Shown in pieces: positions 1 to 9,340 of a DNA stretch of 64,000 nt (position 1 is the stretch's first letter; each line of letters opens with the position of its first letter). This stretch comes from Planctomycetia bacterium (GTDB lineage Bacteria > Planctomycetota > Planctomycetia > Gemmatales > Gemmataceae). Under the pieces are notes generated by a model. The model was not told the DNA's origin. It worked only from the letters and a program-made list of their open reading frames with translations, and made no database searches. The DNA is taken from positions 1-64,000 of the forward strand of contig SYHD01000091.1 of NCBI GenBank assembly GCA_005799265.1, in the 5' to 3' direction. A program made the position numbers and the translations under genes.

Positions 1-378
1 CGGCGGCCCGATCGGCTGGCCGGTCGCCGTTTTCCACAGCCGCGCCGTCTTGTCTTCGCTCCCCGTCAGCGCTATGGCGCCGTCGGCGCTCAGGGCCACC
101 CGGCCGACGCGGGCTTGATGTTGCAGCGGCGGCCCGATCGGCTGGCCGGTCGCCGTATCCCACAGCCACGCCGTCTTGACTCCGCTCCCCGTCAGCGCTA
201 TGGCGCCGTCGGCGCTCAGGGCCACGCTGTTGACGCGGGCTTGATGTTGCAGCGGCCGCCCGATCGGCTGGCCGGTCGCCGTATCCCACAGCTGCGCCGT
301 ATTGTTTTCGCTCGGTGTCAGCGCTATGGCGCCGTCGGCGCTAAGGGCGACGGCATAGATCGAGAGTTCTCGTTCCAA
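1..378 (-). repeat. Near-identical tandem WD40-coding repeats, 126-bp period
   Basis: Three visible units start at about 4, 130 and 256, exactly 126 bp apart, each encoding one 42-residue WD40 blade. Units 1 and 2 differ at 9 of 126 bases by my count, far closer than WD40 blades normally are. This suggests recent duplication or gene conversion. More copies may lie beyond the window edge. Confidence 0.85.
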
Positions 379-1911
379 GACCGCCTGCAACTGGGGCATG
401 CGCCCGCTCCAGACGCCGACTTGCACGCGTAGCAAATTCGACAGTGCTTGATCCTTCAGGCGCGCCGCTTTCGGCAGCAGGCTGGCCATGCCAACCAGGG
501 TCTCATGTGGGTTCTCTCCCGCCTTCGCAAAATACTGGTCGAATTGAGCACGTATCCCGAAGGTATTTGCCTGCTCGCGGTCAAGGTCCGCTTCCATTCG
601 TGCCCTGGACTCTTTTTTAGCCAGCTCTTTGTTGTCCGCGGCAAGCTTCTCCGCTTTGACGCGTTGCTCCTGTTCGTCGCTGGCGAGTTGGACTTTCTCC
701 TTCGCAAAAGCTTCCGCCTTGCCGCGTTCGAGCTGTTCCTGATCCAGCGATCCCTTGACAACGAAGAACGCCACCACGAACGTGGCGAGCGCCACCAAGA
801 CGGCCGCGTGGGCCGTCGCCAGCGCCGGATTGCGCTTGCACGAGCGCCAGGTTCGGTCGAGCAGCGACACCGGCCGCGCCAATATCGGCTCCCCCGCCAG
901 CCAGCGCCGCAAATCATCCGCCAACTCCGCAGCACTCGCATAACGCTTGGCGGGATCTTTTTGCAGACATTTCAAGCAAATCGTGTCCAGGTCACGCGGC
1001 GTCTTCGGCTGCAACAGGCCGGGCGGCACCGCTTCCTGCGTGCGCACCTGCTCCAACGTGTCCAACACCGACGCGGCCTTGAACGGCGGTCCCCCCGTCA
1101 GCATCTCGTAAAGCATCCCGCCCAGAGCGTAGATGTCGGCCGGCGCTCCCACCGTCTGGACGTTGCCCGCCGCCTGTTCGGGGGCCATGTAGCTTGGCGT
1201 CCCCAGGATTTGGCCCGTATGGGTCTGCCCGGAGTCTTCGCCCAGTTGCTTGGCGAGGCCGAAGTCGCTGATCTTCGCGATCCCCGTATTCGTCAAGAGC
1301 ACGTTGCCCGGCTTCAGGTCGCGGTGAATGACGCCAAGCTGGTGGACCGCGTCCATGGCCCGCGCCAGGGTTTCCGTGAGCGTGGCCGCCTCGCGCGGCG
1401 GCAGCGGCATTCCTGCTAACTTGTCACGCAGGCTGCCGCCGGCCACATACTCCATCGACAAGTATGGCATACCGTCGTGTTCGCCAACTTCGTGGATCTG
1501 CACGACGTTGGGATGCTGCAATCGCGCGATCGTTTCCGCTTCACGGCGGAAACGCGCGTGGTGCTCTGGGCCAGCCTGGGCGCCTGCCCGAAGCATCTTG
1601 AGCGCCACCTGGCGTTTGAGCTTGATGTGCCGGGCCCGATAGACGACGCCCATGCCGCCACGCCCAAGGATAGTGAGGATCTCGTAGCTTGGAATCGCCG
1701 GCAGTTCCGCCGCGGCCGAGCGAATTGAACCATCTGGACACGACAGGCCATGCACCGTGTTCGGTTGTGCCCCGACCGTCGTTACTTGTATTGGGATGCT
1801 TTGGGTGGCGCCGAGCACGCTCCCACAAACGGGGCATACGAATGCTGACACATCAACGGTGTCGGCAGGCTCCCAGAAGTGGCCGTTCGGACAGGCCAAT
1901 GATTGCGGCAT
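1..1911 (-). CDS. Serine/threonine protein kinase with C-terminal WD40 repeats (3' end beyond window)
   Basis: A membrane-anchored eukaryotic-type Ser/Thr kinase. The frame is open from the ATG at 1911 to the window edge, so the C-terminus is missing (637 codons seen). In order: a short N-terminal Cys-rich segment (C7, C26 and C29, the last two as CPVC, zinc-ribbon-like), kinase domain from about residue 76 with the glycine loop GRGGMGVVY, K105, HRD at 196-198 and DFG at 216-218, one membrane helix at about 363-385, an acidic/basic coiled-coil stretch, then WD40 repeats from about residue 510 with a 42-residue period. An AGGAG lies 8 bases before the start. The kinase is expected in the cytoplasm; the repeats after the helix may be extracytoplasmic and bind a partner. 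This architecture is common in Planctomycetes. The substrate is unknown. Confidence 0.93.
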   Translation of the reverse strand, partial: MPQSLACPNGHFWEPADTVDVSAFVCPVCGSVLGATQSIPIQVTTVGAQPNTVHGLSCPDGSIRSAAAELPAIPSYEILTILGRGGMGVVYRARHIKLKRQVALKMLRAGAQAGPEHHARFRREAETIARLQHPNVVQIHEVGEHDGMPYLSMEYVAGGSLRDKLAGMPLPPREAATLTETLARAMDAVHQLGVIHRDLKPGNVLLTNTGIAKISDFGLAKQLGEDSGQTHTGQILGTPSYMAPEQAAGNVQTVGAPADIYALGGMLYEMLTGGPPFKAASVLDTLEQVRTQEAVPPGLLQPKTPRDLDTICLKCLQKDPAKRYASAAELADDLRRWLAGEPILARPVSLLDRTWRSCKRNPALATAHAAVLVALATFVVAFFVVKGSLDQEQLERGKAEAFAKEKVQLASDEQEQRVKAEKLAADNKELAKKESRARMEADLDREQANTFGIRAQFDQYFAKAGENPHETLVGMASLLPKAARLKDQALSNLLRVQVGVWSGRMPQLQAVLERELSIYAVALSADGAIALTPSENNTAQLWDTATGQPIGRPLQHQARVNSVALSADGAIALTGSGVKTAWLWDTATGQPIGPPLQHQARVGRVALSADGAIALTGSEDKTARLWKTATGQPIGPP

Positions 1912-2253
1912 AGGGCGTACTCCTGCCGGAAAGGTCGTGCGAAGTATTGACTGTTTATCTCTGAAATCATGAAGGCATGCAAGGAACTTTCGCGCAAAAA
2001 AAAAATCAGTTCCGTCCGCCCACTCCTGCGCGCGGAAGCTCCTTACGCAGACGAGATTATCGAGCAAACTCCGTGTCGTGATTTTTCGGGTGGCGATCAT
2101 CACTCGACCGGCGGCCCGGCGAGTTCTTGCAAGCGATGACGGCGCTGCTGCCAGGCGGCGGCGAGAACGCCGTAGGATAAGATGATACACCACCAACGCA
2201 ACCGGCAGTGAATTGCCAACCCGATTTTCTGAATCTGCTGGAAAGGCCGCACC
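1912..2253. other. Intergenic region between divergent genes
   Basis: 342 bp between the divergent kinase and glycerol dehydrogenase genes, so both promoters should lie here. A run of ten A residues is at 1996-2005. I see no convincing -35/-10 pair, RNA gene or coding frame. Confidence 0.6.
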
Positions 2254-3369
2254 ATGCTCTCCGTTTTCTGTTCGCCCAGCCGTTACACGCAAGGCAAGAA
2301 CGCCACCGCCGTCCTGGGAGCCGAGATGACTGGATTGGGTTTGAGCGGCCCGGCACTGATTGTCGGTAGCCGATCACCGATTCGATTGCTGTCCGAAATC
2401 TGGAATCGCACATTGGCCGAGGCCGGGATTGCTTATGCCGTGCTTGAGTTCGGTGGCGAATGCTCTCTGGCCGAAATCGAGCGGATCAAGCAAGCCGCCA
2501 AGCAGCACAAGTCTCAAGTTATCGTCGGAGTCGGGGGGGGTAAAGTCCTCGATGCCGCCCGTGCTGTCGCGGCTGACCTGAATTTGCCCATCGTCAACTG
2601 CCCAACCGTGGCGTCCAGTGATTCACCGTGCAGTGCCTTGTCAGTGATTTATTCGGATGACGGCATCGTGCAGGGTAGTCGCTTCCATCGCAAAAACGCT
2701 GACTTGGTGCTGGTCGATACGCAGGTCATCGCGCAAAGCCCTCCCCGACTTCTGGTTGCAGGTATGGGCGATGCGTTGGCGACATGGTTTGAGGCCAAAA
2801 CGTGCGTGGATGGCGGCATCAAGAACCTGCGCGGTGGCTTATCGACTCAGAGCGCCTTGGCTCTGGCAAAACTCTGCTACCGTACGTTATTGGCTGATGG
2901 AGCCGATGCCCTGCGTGCGGTTCAAATGAAGGTCGTCACCCCAGCACTGGAACGACTTGTGGAGGCGAACACGTTGTTGTCGGGCCTGGGCTTTGAATCT
3001 TCCGGGCTCGCAGCGGCTCATGCTATTCACAACGGGTTAACAACAGTAGCGGCCACGCATGATTACTTGCACGGCGAAAAAGTCGCGTACGGATTGCTGA
3101 CCCAACTTATCCTGGAGGGCAAGCCTCGGTCGGTGATGGATCGAGTGCTGGGATTCGCAACCGAGGTTGGACTGCCAATCACCTTAGCCGACATTGGCCT
3201 GACGGAGTTGCCCAAAGAAGACCTACAAAAAATTGCCATTCGTGCGACGGCCGCGAACGACACCATTCATAACGAGCCGTTTGAAGTGCTACCGGACATG
3301 GTGGCCGATGCGATCATGGCGGCAGATGCGTTGGGCCGAGCGTGGAAGAAGGACCACGGTCCGCAGTAG
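2254..3369 (+). CDS. gldA: Glycerol dehydrogenase (iron-containing alcohol dehydrogenase family)
   Basis: NAD-dependent oxidation of glycerol to dihydroxyacetone in the cytoplasm. The 371-residue length fits GldA. The nucleotide-binding GVGGGKVLDAAR motif is near residue 92. The three metal ligands of the family are visible: D173 (GMGDAL), H256 (AAAHAIHNG) and H273 (LHGEK), at almost the same numbers as in characterised enzymes. The metal is usually zinc in GldA. The gene stands alone, with a divergent kinase upstream and a tRNA downstream; no dihydroxyacetone kinase is nearby. A related glycerol-1-phosphate dehydrogenase is possible but the length and motif spacing fit GldA better. Confidence 0.88.
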   Translation: MLSVFCSPSRYTQGKNATAVLGAEMTGLGLSGPALIVGSRSPIRLLSEIWNRTLAEAGIAYAVLEFGGECSLAEIERIKQAAKQHKSQVIVGVGGGKVLDAARAVAADLNLPIVNCPTVASSDSPCSALSVIYSDDGIVQGSRFHRKNADLVLVDTQVIAQSPPRLLVAGMGDALATWFEAKTCVDGGIKNLRGGLSTQSALALAKLCYRTLLADGADALRAVQMKVVTPALERLVEANTLLSGLGFESSGLAAAHAIHNGLTTVAATHDYLHGEKVAYGLLTQLILEGKPRSVMDRVLGFATEVGLPITLADIGLTELPKEDLQKIAIRATAANDTIHNEPFEVLPDMVADAIMAADALGRAWKKDHGPQ

Positions 3370-3765
3370 GAAATCCGATCGGAGCGATTTTCCAGATTCG
3401 ACTGAGGCGAAACACCGTCAGCATCCATCACCTCGCGAAGCCGTGTCGCACGTGTCCGTGTACTCTGTGCGTCCTCGTCGCCTCAGCACCGTTCCGCCAA
3501 GACTCACGCGGCAAGCATGGCAGGAATCACGGGAAATCAATTCCTCACAGGCACTGACGACCAGGGACTTGCTCTTTGTCGGTATTGGTGTACGATGTGA
3601 CTTGTCAGCCATGCCAGATTTCCCTGAAAAGCGGATCCGTTTCGGCTGACACCCGGCTGCATGCGACCAACATGCGGCCTTTTTTCCCAGGGTTTCCGAG
3701 TTAGGCGATTGTCAATGCACAGGGACACAAAGTATTCGTCCTGAATAACAGGGCAAGAAGCAAGA
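3370..3765. other. Intergenic region, no gene seen
   Basis: 396 bp between gldA and tRNA-Leu. Frames here are short and lack a ribosome binding site or recognisable sequence. I see no clear terminator or repeat. Confidence 0.5.
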
Positions 3766-3848
3766 GCCGAAGTGGCGGAATGGCAGACGCGCCGGACTCA
3801 AAATCCGGTCCCCGCAAGGGGGTGTGGGTTCAAGTCCCACCTTCGGTA
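3766..3848 (+). tRNA. tRNA-Leu (anticodon CAA)
   Basis: Class II tRNA of 83 bases. The acceptor stem GCCGAAG pairs with CTTCGGT (first pair G-U), the anticodon loop CTCAAAA gives CAA, the long variable arm is TCCCCGCAAGGGGG-like, and the T arm contains GGTTCAAGTCC. The discriminator is A and no CCA is encoded. The gene is isolated between gldA and the C45 peptidase. Confidence 0.95.
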
Positions 3849-3979
3849 ATCAAGCAGCGTAAGGGTTTATGGAAAAAAGGGTGGGCGTCCGGCTTGGCCC
3901 CTCCGTACCAACTCCTGGCAATAGGCGTACAGAGCGGGCGAGTCGGGCAGCTGCACTGATTGTACCAAGACCGCCGAAA

Positions 3980-5080
3980 TCAAGCGAGCTCATACGTTGT
4001 GTATCGGGCACAGCACGGGTTGCCTCGCGAGATGTGCAGGCGTCCTGCTGCTGGCTCCGCAATCAAGGACGCAACCGTCCGGCCACGGCGCGAAACCAAA
4101 GGATGATCCGGCCCCTCGTGGGCGTGGCGACAGATCGATGTCGGCGCGCCTTCGTGATCGGCAAGGAACGTCTTCAAGTCTTCTACCGTCAGCTTGCCAA
4201 CACGGCTGGTCAGTAATTGACGCAAACGCGATAATCGGCCCACGGAGTCCGGAACACTTGCGGCGTCGCTTTCGCGGCAGGCAAAAGGACTGCAGACGAA
4301 ATGGTTGCTGTGGGCGATGAAGTTTTCACCAGCGTCGTCGAGCAGCGCGAAGCCAGCGGGAGTCAGCTCAACGTCGGCGATTCGCCCGATTCCATCGCAC
4401 AGGACATAATTGCCGCTGGAGCAAACCGGCGCGTGCTGCAACACGCCGAGAACATCGTCGAGGGACCGTTGTTCGAGCATCAGCCGCTTTACGGGATAAT
4501 GAGGCAGACCAAACTTCCATTTCGGGCCGCCACCCAGCGAGTTGGCGAAATGGGCGATGCCAGCGCTGTTGAGACCATGGTAGCCGATCATGCCGCCGAA
4601 TGTCCACATCAGCATCGCGGGCCTGTCTTCAGGAACCAGACGCAACACGTAGGCGAACTCGTCCATCTCCGGTTCGACGTCGCTATTCTGCCCAATCAGG
4701 ATCTGCCCGGACGCGCACCCGCGCGGCGCGACGACGAATGCCGTGCAACCCTCGTCCTGAATCTGAGCCAACTCCCCTCGAATTTGCACCGCCAAGGCTT
4801 CAGCCATGGGAATGCTGGCCCCCTCCGCGAGACCGCAGATCTCCTCCACCAAATGCGGTGCAAATTGCCCGAAAAGCGGGAGGAATCGCACGGCACGGCA
4901 ATGAAGCTGCTCGCGGGATAGCTTGAGCATGTGTCCCAGATAGTCCAGGAATCCGTGAATGTGGGTGCGTGCTTGCACGCCGTGTTGCTGGCCGAGTTCG
5001 TGAGGTGTTCCAGCCGCCGTGTAGCATGGAAACGAGTCCTGCAAGGCGCGATTCTGTACTTTGGTCATCTCTTGATCCAT
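3980..5080 (-). CDS. C45-family peptidase / acyl-CoA:6-aminopenicillanate acyltransferase-like Ntn hydrolase
   Basis: 366 residues resembling family C45, whose members are autoprocessing N-terminal nucleophile hydrolases that cleave amide bonds. The expected nucleophile is C112 in DEGCTAFVV; family members self-cleave just before this Cys. The following IGQNSDVEP segment is also typical. The N-terminal part contains the GTPHELGQQHG stretch common in the family. There is no signal peptide, so a cytoplasmic location is likely. The chosen ATG has AGGA 5-6 bases upstream; a second ATG at codon 5 is possible. The substrate cannot be told from sequence, and the neighbours do not help. Confidence 0.8.
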   Translation of the reverse strand: MDQEMTKVQNRALQDSFPCYTAAGTPHELGQQHGVQARTHIHGFLDYLGHMLKLSREQLHCRAVRFLPLFGQFAPHLVEEICGLAEGASIPMAEALAVQIRGELAQIQDEGCTAFVVAPRGCASGQILIGQNSDVEPEMDEFAYVLRLVPEDRPAMLMWTFGGMIGYHGLNSAGIAHFANSLGGGPKWKFGLPHYPVKRLMLEQRSLDDVLGVLQHAPVCSSGNYVLCDGIGRIADVELTPAGFALLDDAGENFIAHSNHFVCSPFACRESDAASVPDSVGRLSRLRQLLTSRVGKLTVEDLKTFLADHEGAPTSICRHAHEGPDHPLVSRRGRTVASLIAEPAAGRLHISRGNPCCARYTTYELA

Positions 5081-5230
5081 AGCGTCCTAGTGACAACCGG
5101 GCTCATACTCCGGCAACCACAATCTGACGGGCCGGCAAGGCGCCAGGTCTTGAACGTTCTCGCAGACCCATCGAATCTAGATTGAAGATCCAGTTCCCAT
5201 GGAGGATAACCCAAGCCGAGGGAACCTAAA

Positions 5231-6925
5231 TCACTTCGCCCGCGGCGTAAGTAGTTTGGCCATTCCCTTGCCCAGAGCATCACCAACCAGGAAATAGGTC
5301 TCCGCGTTGCCGAACTCGTGATGGCCGTGGCCTGGGTTGGGCGACTCCTTCGCGGGCCGAACGAATTGGCGTGTCTCCACGAAGATCACGTTCCCTTTGA
5401 ACTCCGGCCGATTGGCGGCCCTAGCCTGCGCCTTGCGCAGTGTCGCCCAGGCGCCCGGGGCGTCGACCCACGGGCCTGTCAGCTCGCCGATGACGACGGG
5501 GAGTTGCGGGGCGCTCAGGTCCTTACGCACGTCCTTGATCAGGTTGACCAGGTTCTCCTCATATTGCGGGACCGCATTCTTCGGATCGACGCCGTCGTTC
5601 CAACCGTGATACCAAACGAAGCCGGCAAGCTCGTAGCCTTGTCCCTGATAGGCGGGAAAATCGGTCTTGAGATTGTCGAGCCCGAGACGAACTTCGGCAA
5701 GCATCTTCTTGTAGTACGGGCCGACCTCACCGCCAGAGCTGGGCGGGCGGAAATCCTTGTAAAGGCTCTTGCCGCCCCAGGCCGTCTTGATGAGGAGAAT
5801 TTGACTGCGAAGGTGATCGCCGACGATGTGGCCGAATTGCAGTTCCGGGCCGAAGTGGTGTTTGCCGCTCGTACTCGCATAAATGCTGAAGCCGATCGAC
5901 AACGGACCGGCCAGTAGGGGCTGCTTCTCGCGCTGGTAGCGCACCCATACATCGTCGCGAACGGTCCAATTCCCTTTGGCGTTTTTGAGATGCTTGAAGA
6001 GCGACGCCTTGGCGGGATCGTTCATCAGCGCTTTCAAAGTGCCCTTGCCGTCGTTGTAGTTCTTGCCGTCCAGGTCCACGACAGCCTGTCCTTCCATGTT
6101 CGATTGGCCGGCGAGAATGAAGACCTGCACAGGTTTCTTGCCATTCACCTCCTGATGAACCTGCCAGGCAGCCTCCTGGAACCGTTTGGCATCGGCCGAA
6201 GTGATAGTCGTCTCGGGCTGCCCCGGAATGCGATGCGTCAGACCGACCGGGGAATGACCGGTGAGAATCGAATAGAGCGTGCAGGCGTAAAGGTAGGAGC
6301 CGCGCGGACCGGGATGGCCCTTGTCGGCGTGGTACAGGTCAAGGATCTGTTTCTCGGTGGGATTATCACCCCAATACGCCAGCCACGCTTTACCGCCGGC
6401 GGCGACCGGTGCTTGCAACGTATTGCCGACTGTCACATGTCGCTCATGCACATCGAGGAATCCCTTCGGAACGCGATTGGCGAGGTGGCTCGTGCTGAAC
6501 AGGACGGTCTTCGCGCCATTCTCGCGAATCAAGGCGTCGAACAGCTTAGCATACTCCGTGAAGTTTTCCTTCGAGGTGACACCTGAATAGTCCTGCAGGA
6601 TGACGAAGTCCCATTTCTCGCCGGCAATCTTGCCGCGCGCCGTGTCTTGGCCGGTCCCTTTTTTCCAGTGGCTCTCCAAAGTCGCGCCGCCGGCGATTGC
6701 ACGGTCGGAAGGCTTCGCGTCGGCAACGATTCGCGGGCGATTTTTCGGCGCCGACTCGGCAAGCGCTTCGACGATCTTGTGGAGATTGTTGAAATAGAAC
6801 TGGCTGTTGCCCACGAAGAGCACGCGGATCGGCTTGGGGGCGTCGACTTTCTTGTCCTGAGCAGCCACTGGCATGGCGGCTACCACGAGCAGAACAAGTG
6901 GACCGAGAAGAGTGTTAGTCCTCAT
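5231..6925 (-). CDS. Secreted two-domain SGNH hydrolase / sialate O-acetylesterase (SASA) domain protein
   Basis: 564 residues with a signal peptide (about residues 1-22, ending AAQD). Domain 1 (about 32-230) has the SGNH nucleophile motif VGNSQF with S41 and a DKGHP motif (D201, H204) matching the DxxH block. Domain 2 (about 266-560) is a SASA-type carbohydrate esterase with LAGQSNMEG (S275), WGGKSL and HHEFGNAETY near the end. Members remove acetyl groups from carbohydrates. The combination suggests two different deacetylase activities in one exported protein. It opens a run of secreted carbohydrate-active genes and is transcribed away from the serine hydrolase. Confidence 0.85.
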   Translation of the reverse strand: MRTNTLLGPLVLLVVAAMPVAAQDKKVDAPKPIRVLFVGNSQFYFNNLHKIVEALAESAPKNRPRIVADAKPSDRAIAGGATLESHWKKGTGQDTARGKIAGEKWDFVILQDYSGVTSKENFTEYAKLFDALIRENGAKTVLFSTSHLANRVPKGFLDVHERHVTVGNTLQAPVAAGGKAWLAYWGDNPTEKQILDLYHADKGHPGPRGSYLYACTLYSILTGHSPVGLTHRIPGQPETTITSADAKRFQEAAWQVHQEVNGKKPVQVFILAGQSNMEGQAVVDLDGKNYNDGKGTLKALMNDPAKASLFKHLKNAKGNWTVRDDVWVRYQREKQPLLAGPLSIGFSIYASTSGKHHFGPELQFGHIVGDHLRSQILLIKTAWGGKSLYKDFRPPSSGGEVGPYYKKMLAEVRLGLDNLKTDFPAYQGQGYELAGFVWYHGWNDGVDPKNAVPQYEENLVNLIKDVRKDLSAPQLPVVIGELTGPWVDAPGAWATLRKAQARAANRPEFKGNVIFVETRQFVRPAKESPNPGHGHHEFGNAETYFLVGDALGKGMAKLLTPRAK

Positions 6926-7038
6926 GTGCGTTCCTTCTCAAAGAGTCGAGGTCTGAAACGAATGATGCATGAATCGATTGGCGCCATGTCCTTCAAGTCC
7001 GCGCGGGCCGCCTTTCCAGATCGAGGAGCCTTCGTGGT

Positions 7039-8235
7039 TCACTCAATCGCCCCCTGAACGATGTTGCCAATGCGGCGGAGTAAGAAGCCGCGGTCCTGAC
7101 GCCACGGGCGCGTCGTGAGAATCACGCACAATAACTCGCGCTGCGGGTCGGCCCAGGCAACCGTGCCGGTGGCGCCGCTGTGGCCAAAGGTTCGCTCGCT
7201 TGACAGATCGCCGAATGCATTCCAGCCGGTGGTCGCCTGCAATCCCCAACCCAGCCCAAACGGATGGCCGATACGCTTGTTCTGATCCGTCGTCATCGCT
7301 TCGACTGTGGCCCGGCCCAAAATGCGCTTGCCGTCATAGACGCCACCGTTGAGGAACATTTGCAGGACGATGCCGAGGTCATCGGCGCTGCTGTGCATGC
7401 CTCCCCACGGATGACCGAGCTTGCGCAGGTATTGGCTGTTCGCGCCGTAGCGTTCGAGGTCCTTCTCGGTTTGGGCAAAGGAGTCGCCTTGCACGCGAGC
7501 CGTATCCGCCAGAGCGCGTTTGCCAAGCCCCAGACTGGTGTTCTTCATCTTCAAGGGCTCGAAGAGCTCGCGCTCTTCAAACTGGGCCAGCGGCATCTTC
7601 GTGACGCGTTCCACGATTTCTGCTGACAGAAGCGTGCCCATGCTCGAATAACTGTACGAGCTGCGCGGCTCAAACAAGAGCAGCGTGGTCATGGCGCCCT
7701 TGACGAAATCGCTCAAAGGAGCGTTCGCTTCGCGCAGCTTGATGTTCTCCGGCAGCATGTCCGGCAGACCCGACGTATGGGTCAGCAGCTCCCGGACGCG
7801 TACCTTTTCACGCCCCGGACCCTTGAACTCCGGCAGGTACTTTTGCACCGGATCGTTGAGCGAAATCAGGCCTCGCTCCACGAGCAGCATCAGCATGAGA
7901 TAGGTAATGGGTTTGGAGATCGAAGCGACGATGTACACCGCGTCCGGCCCGGCCTTGGCGCTGTTTGGATCTGGAGTCAGCGTTCCCCAACCGCCGCGCA
8001 GCACGATGAAGCCGCGCCGCGCGACGAGGACCGAGGCGGCGGTCACGCGTCCGCTCTTGGTTTCTTCCGTCAGGATCTGGTTCACCATTTCCAGGCGGCG
8101 TGCCGACATGCCCACTTGGTCGGGTTTGCCCATTTTAAGCACGCGGTCCTGCGCCGGGCTCGACGTGGCAGCGATCGCGAGAGTCAGAGCTACGCCTACC
8201 AGCAAGCGAAAGTAATGGGAGAATTGCGGATTCAT
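7039..8235 (-). CDS. Secreted serine hydrolase, beta-lactamase class C / EstB-like family
   Basis: 398 residues from the chosen ATG, which has GAGGAAA about 8 bases upstream and starts a clear signal peptide (residues 1-28, ending SSPAQD). A further in-frame upstream Met at 8292 would add 19 residues before the signal and is unlikely. The catalytic SxxK motif is S105-I-S-K108; the tyrosine motif reads Y196-S-S where YxN is usual, so the Asn is replaced. A late HSGATG stands for the KTG-type motif. Members are esterases, D-aminopeptidases or penicillin-recognising enzymes; no specific substrate can be assigned. Confidence 0.85.
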   Translation of the reverse strand: MNPQFSHYFRLLVGVALTLAIAATSSPAQDRVLKMGKPDQVGMSARRLEMVNQILTEETKSGRVTAASVLVARRGFIVLRGGWGTLTPDPNSAKAGPDAVYIVASISKPITYLMLMLLVERGLISLNDPVQKYLPEFKGPGREKVRVRELLTHTSGLPDMLPENIKLREANAPLSDFVKGAMTTLLLFEPRSSYSYSSMGTLLSAEIVERVTKMPLAQFEERELFEPLKMKNTSLGLGKRALADTARVQGDSFAQTEKDLERYGANSQYLRKLGHPWGGMHSSADDLGIVLQMFLNGGVYDGKRILGRATVEAMTTDQNKRIGHPFGLGWGLQATTGWNAFGDLSSERTFGHSGATGTVAWADPQRELLCVILTTRPWRQDRGFLLRRIGNIVQGAIE

Positions 8236-8409
8236 CGATGGATTTCCTCGATAATTGCTATTTGTCTCAGGGAAAAGCGGCTCGCTTGTCATTGAGCCGT
8301 CCTATTCCATAAGCACACCTCATGGTGAAAAAGAACACGGATTCGCGACAATTGTGCCGCGCGGCGGGAAGCATCTCGGCCATTGTACCGATCGACGAAT
8401 GTACGGGGC

Positions 8410-8480
8410 TGAAGTGGACCCCAAATATTGGACAGTCGAATAAGCTACTATTGGCTGTCCTGTTATGGAGGTCCACCTCA
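8410..8480. repeat. Short inverted pair of IS-like ends (MITE-like)
   Basis: 71 bp with outward ends TGAAGTGGACC at the left and, in reverse complement, TGAGGTGGACC at the right, matching at 19 of 26 positions. It reads as a miniature element or a collapsed insertion sequence. It sits just upstream of the redoxin gene and could supply promoter sequence. Confidence 0.45.
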
Positions 8481-8592
8481 GGGTGCTTCTGCCATTGAGG
8501 GGTCGGCCGCTGAGTGCAACCTTGCCTACACAAGCCGCCATATTGCATAAACTATGCCTCGCCGATGCCTCGTCTGCATTTGGGGATGACGA

Positions 8593-9192
8593 ATGAAACT
8601 TCGGATGATCGCAGCTATCGTCGTGTTGATCATTGGATCGGCAATTATCAGCGGCATTGTCGTGGCCCAGAGCTGCGCGATGGAAGGCGGCGTGCGGAAA
8701 AGCGTGGTCAAGGTTGGGGACAAAGTTTTCGATTTCTCGATCACAACGCTGGATGGCAAGACCGTCAAACTCAGTGAGTTGCAGAAGGACAAAAAGCGGA
8801 CCGAAAAGGGAATCATCATCCTGTCGTTTTGGTGTACGACCTGCCATAGCTGTCGGCACGTCGATGCTCAACTCGGCAAGTTGGTACAGGATTACTCCAA
8901 GCAAGCGATCGTGCTTGCCCTTGATGCAAACTCCGCCGACACCGCGCCTGTCATTGAGGCATTTCTCAAGAAAACGGGGACCGCGCTCCCCGTTGCCATC
9001 GACGCAAACTGCAACGCGGCAGATTTATTCGGAATCACGAAAACGACAACAACGGTGGTCATCGATGGTGACGGAGTGCTGCGCTATTGTGGCCAGTTCA
9101 AACAGAAAGGCGGCGGCTCTGCCGAAGATGCTTTGAAGGCGGTGCTCGCGGGAAGAGAAGTGTCGGTCAAAACGACGCCTCACAAAGGCTGA
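8593..9192 (+). CDS. Exported thioredoxin-like (redoxin/TlpA-type) protein
   Basis: 199 residues with an N-terminal hydrophobic signal or anchor (about 5-25) and a thioredoxin fold region. The active-site region reads FWCTTCHSC, giving a CxxC (C-T-T-C) followed by a second CxxC overlap, which is unusual. The VKVGDKVFDFSITTLDG stretch is the typical start of the AhpC-TSA/redoxin domain. It probably catalyses thiol-disulfide exchange outside the cytoplasm. No cytochrome biogenesis genes are adjacent. The gene lies alone between IS-like ends, which suggests it may have been moved as a unit. Confidence 0.8.
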   Translation: MKLRMIAAIVVLIIGSAIISGIVVAQSCAMEGGVRKSVVKVGDKVFDFSITTLDGKTVKLSELQKDKKRTEKGIIILSFWCTTCHSCRHVDAQLGKLVQDYSKQAIVLALDANSADTAPVIEAFLKKTGTALPVAIDANCNAADLFGITKTTTTVVIDGDGVLRYCGQFKQKGGGSAEDALKAVLAGREVSVKTTPHKG

Positions 9193-9340
9193 CTGATCAT
9201 CCGCAAATAACTCCCGTGCGGAGCTGGTAAGCAATCCTACCCCTCGCAAGAGTCACTCTCCAACGACGATCTCATTTTGTCCAAAGAATGGGGTCCACTT
9301 CGGTTCGTTCGCATCGGCCCAACGGTGAACCTCCTCGATC

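Larger units (their letters stand above)
8410..9301. mobile_element. Candidate IS-end-bounded unit carrying the redoxin gene
   Basis: An imperfect inverted repeat bounds this 0.9-kb stretch. The left end (8411-8435) and the right end (9277-9301, reverse complement) both begin GAAGTGGACCCCA and share TTGGACA, 20 of 25 positions by my count. The ends resemble those of IS3-family (IS150-group) elements. A third related end lies at 8455-8480 in inverted orientation. No transposase is inside, only a redoxin gene. It may be a non-autonomous unit or the remains of two insertions. I see no target duplication. Confidence 0.4.
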
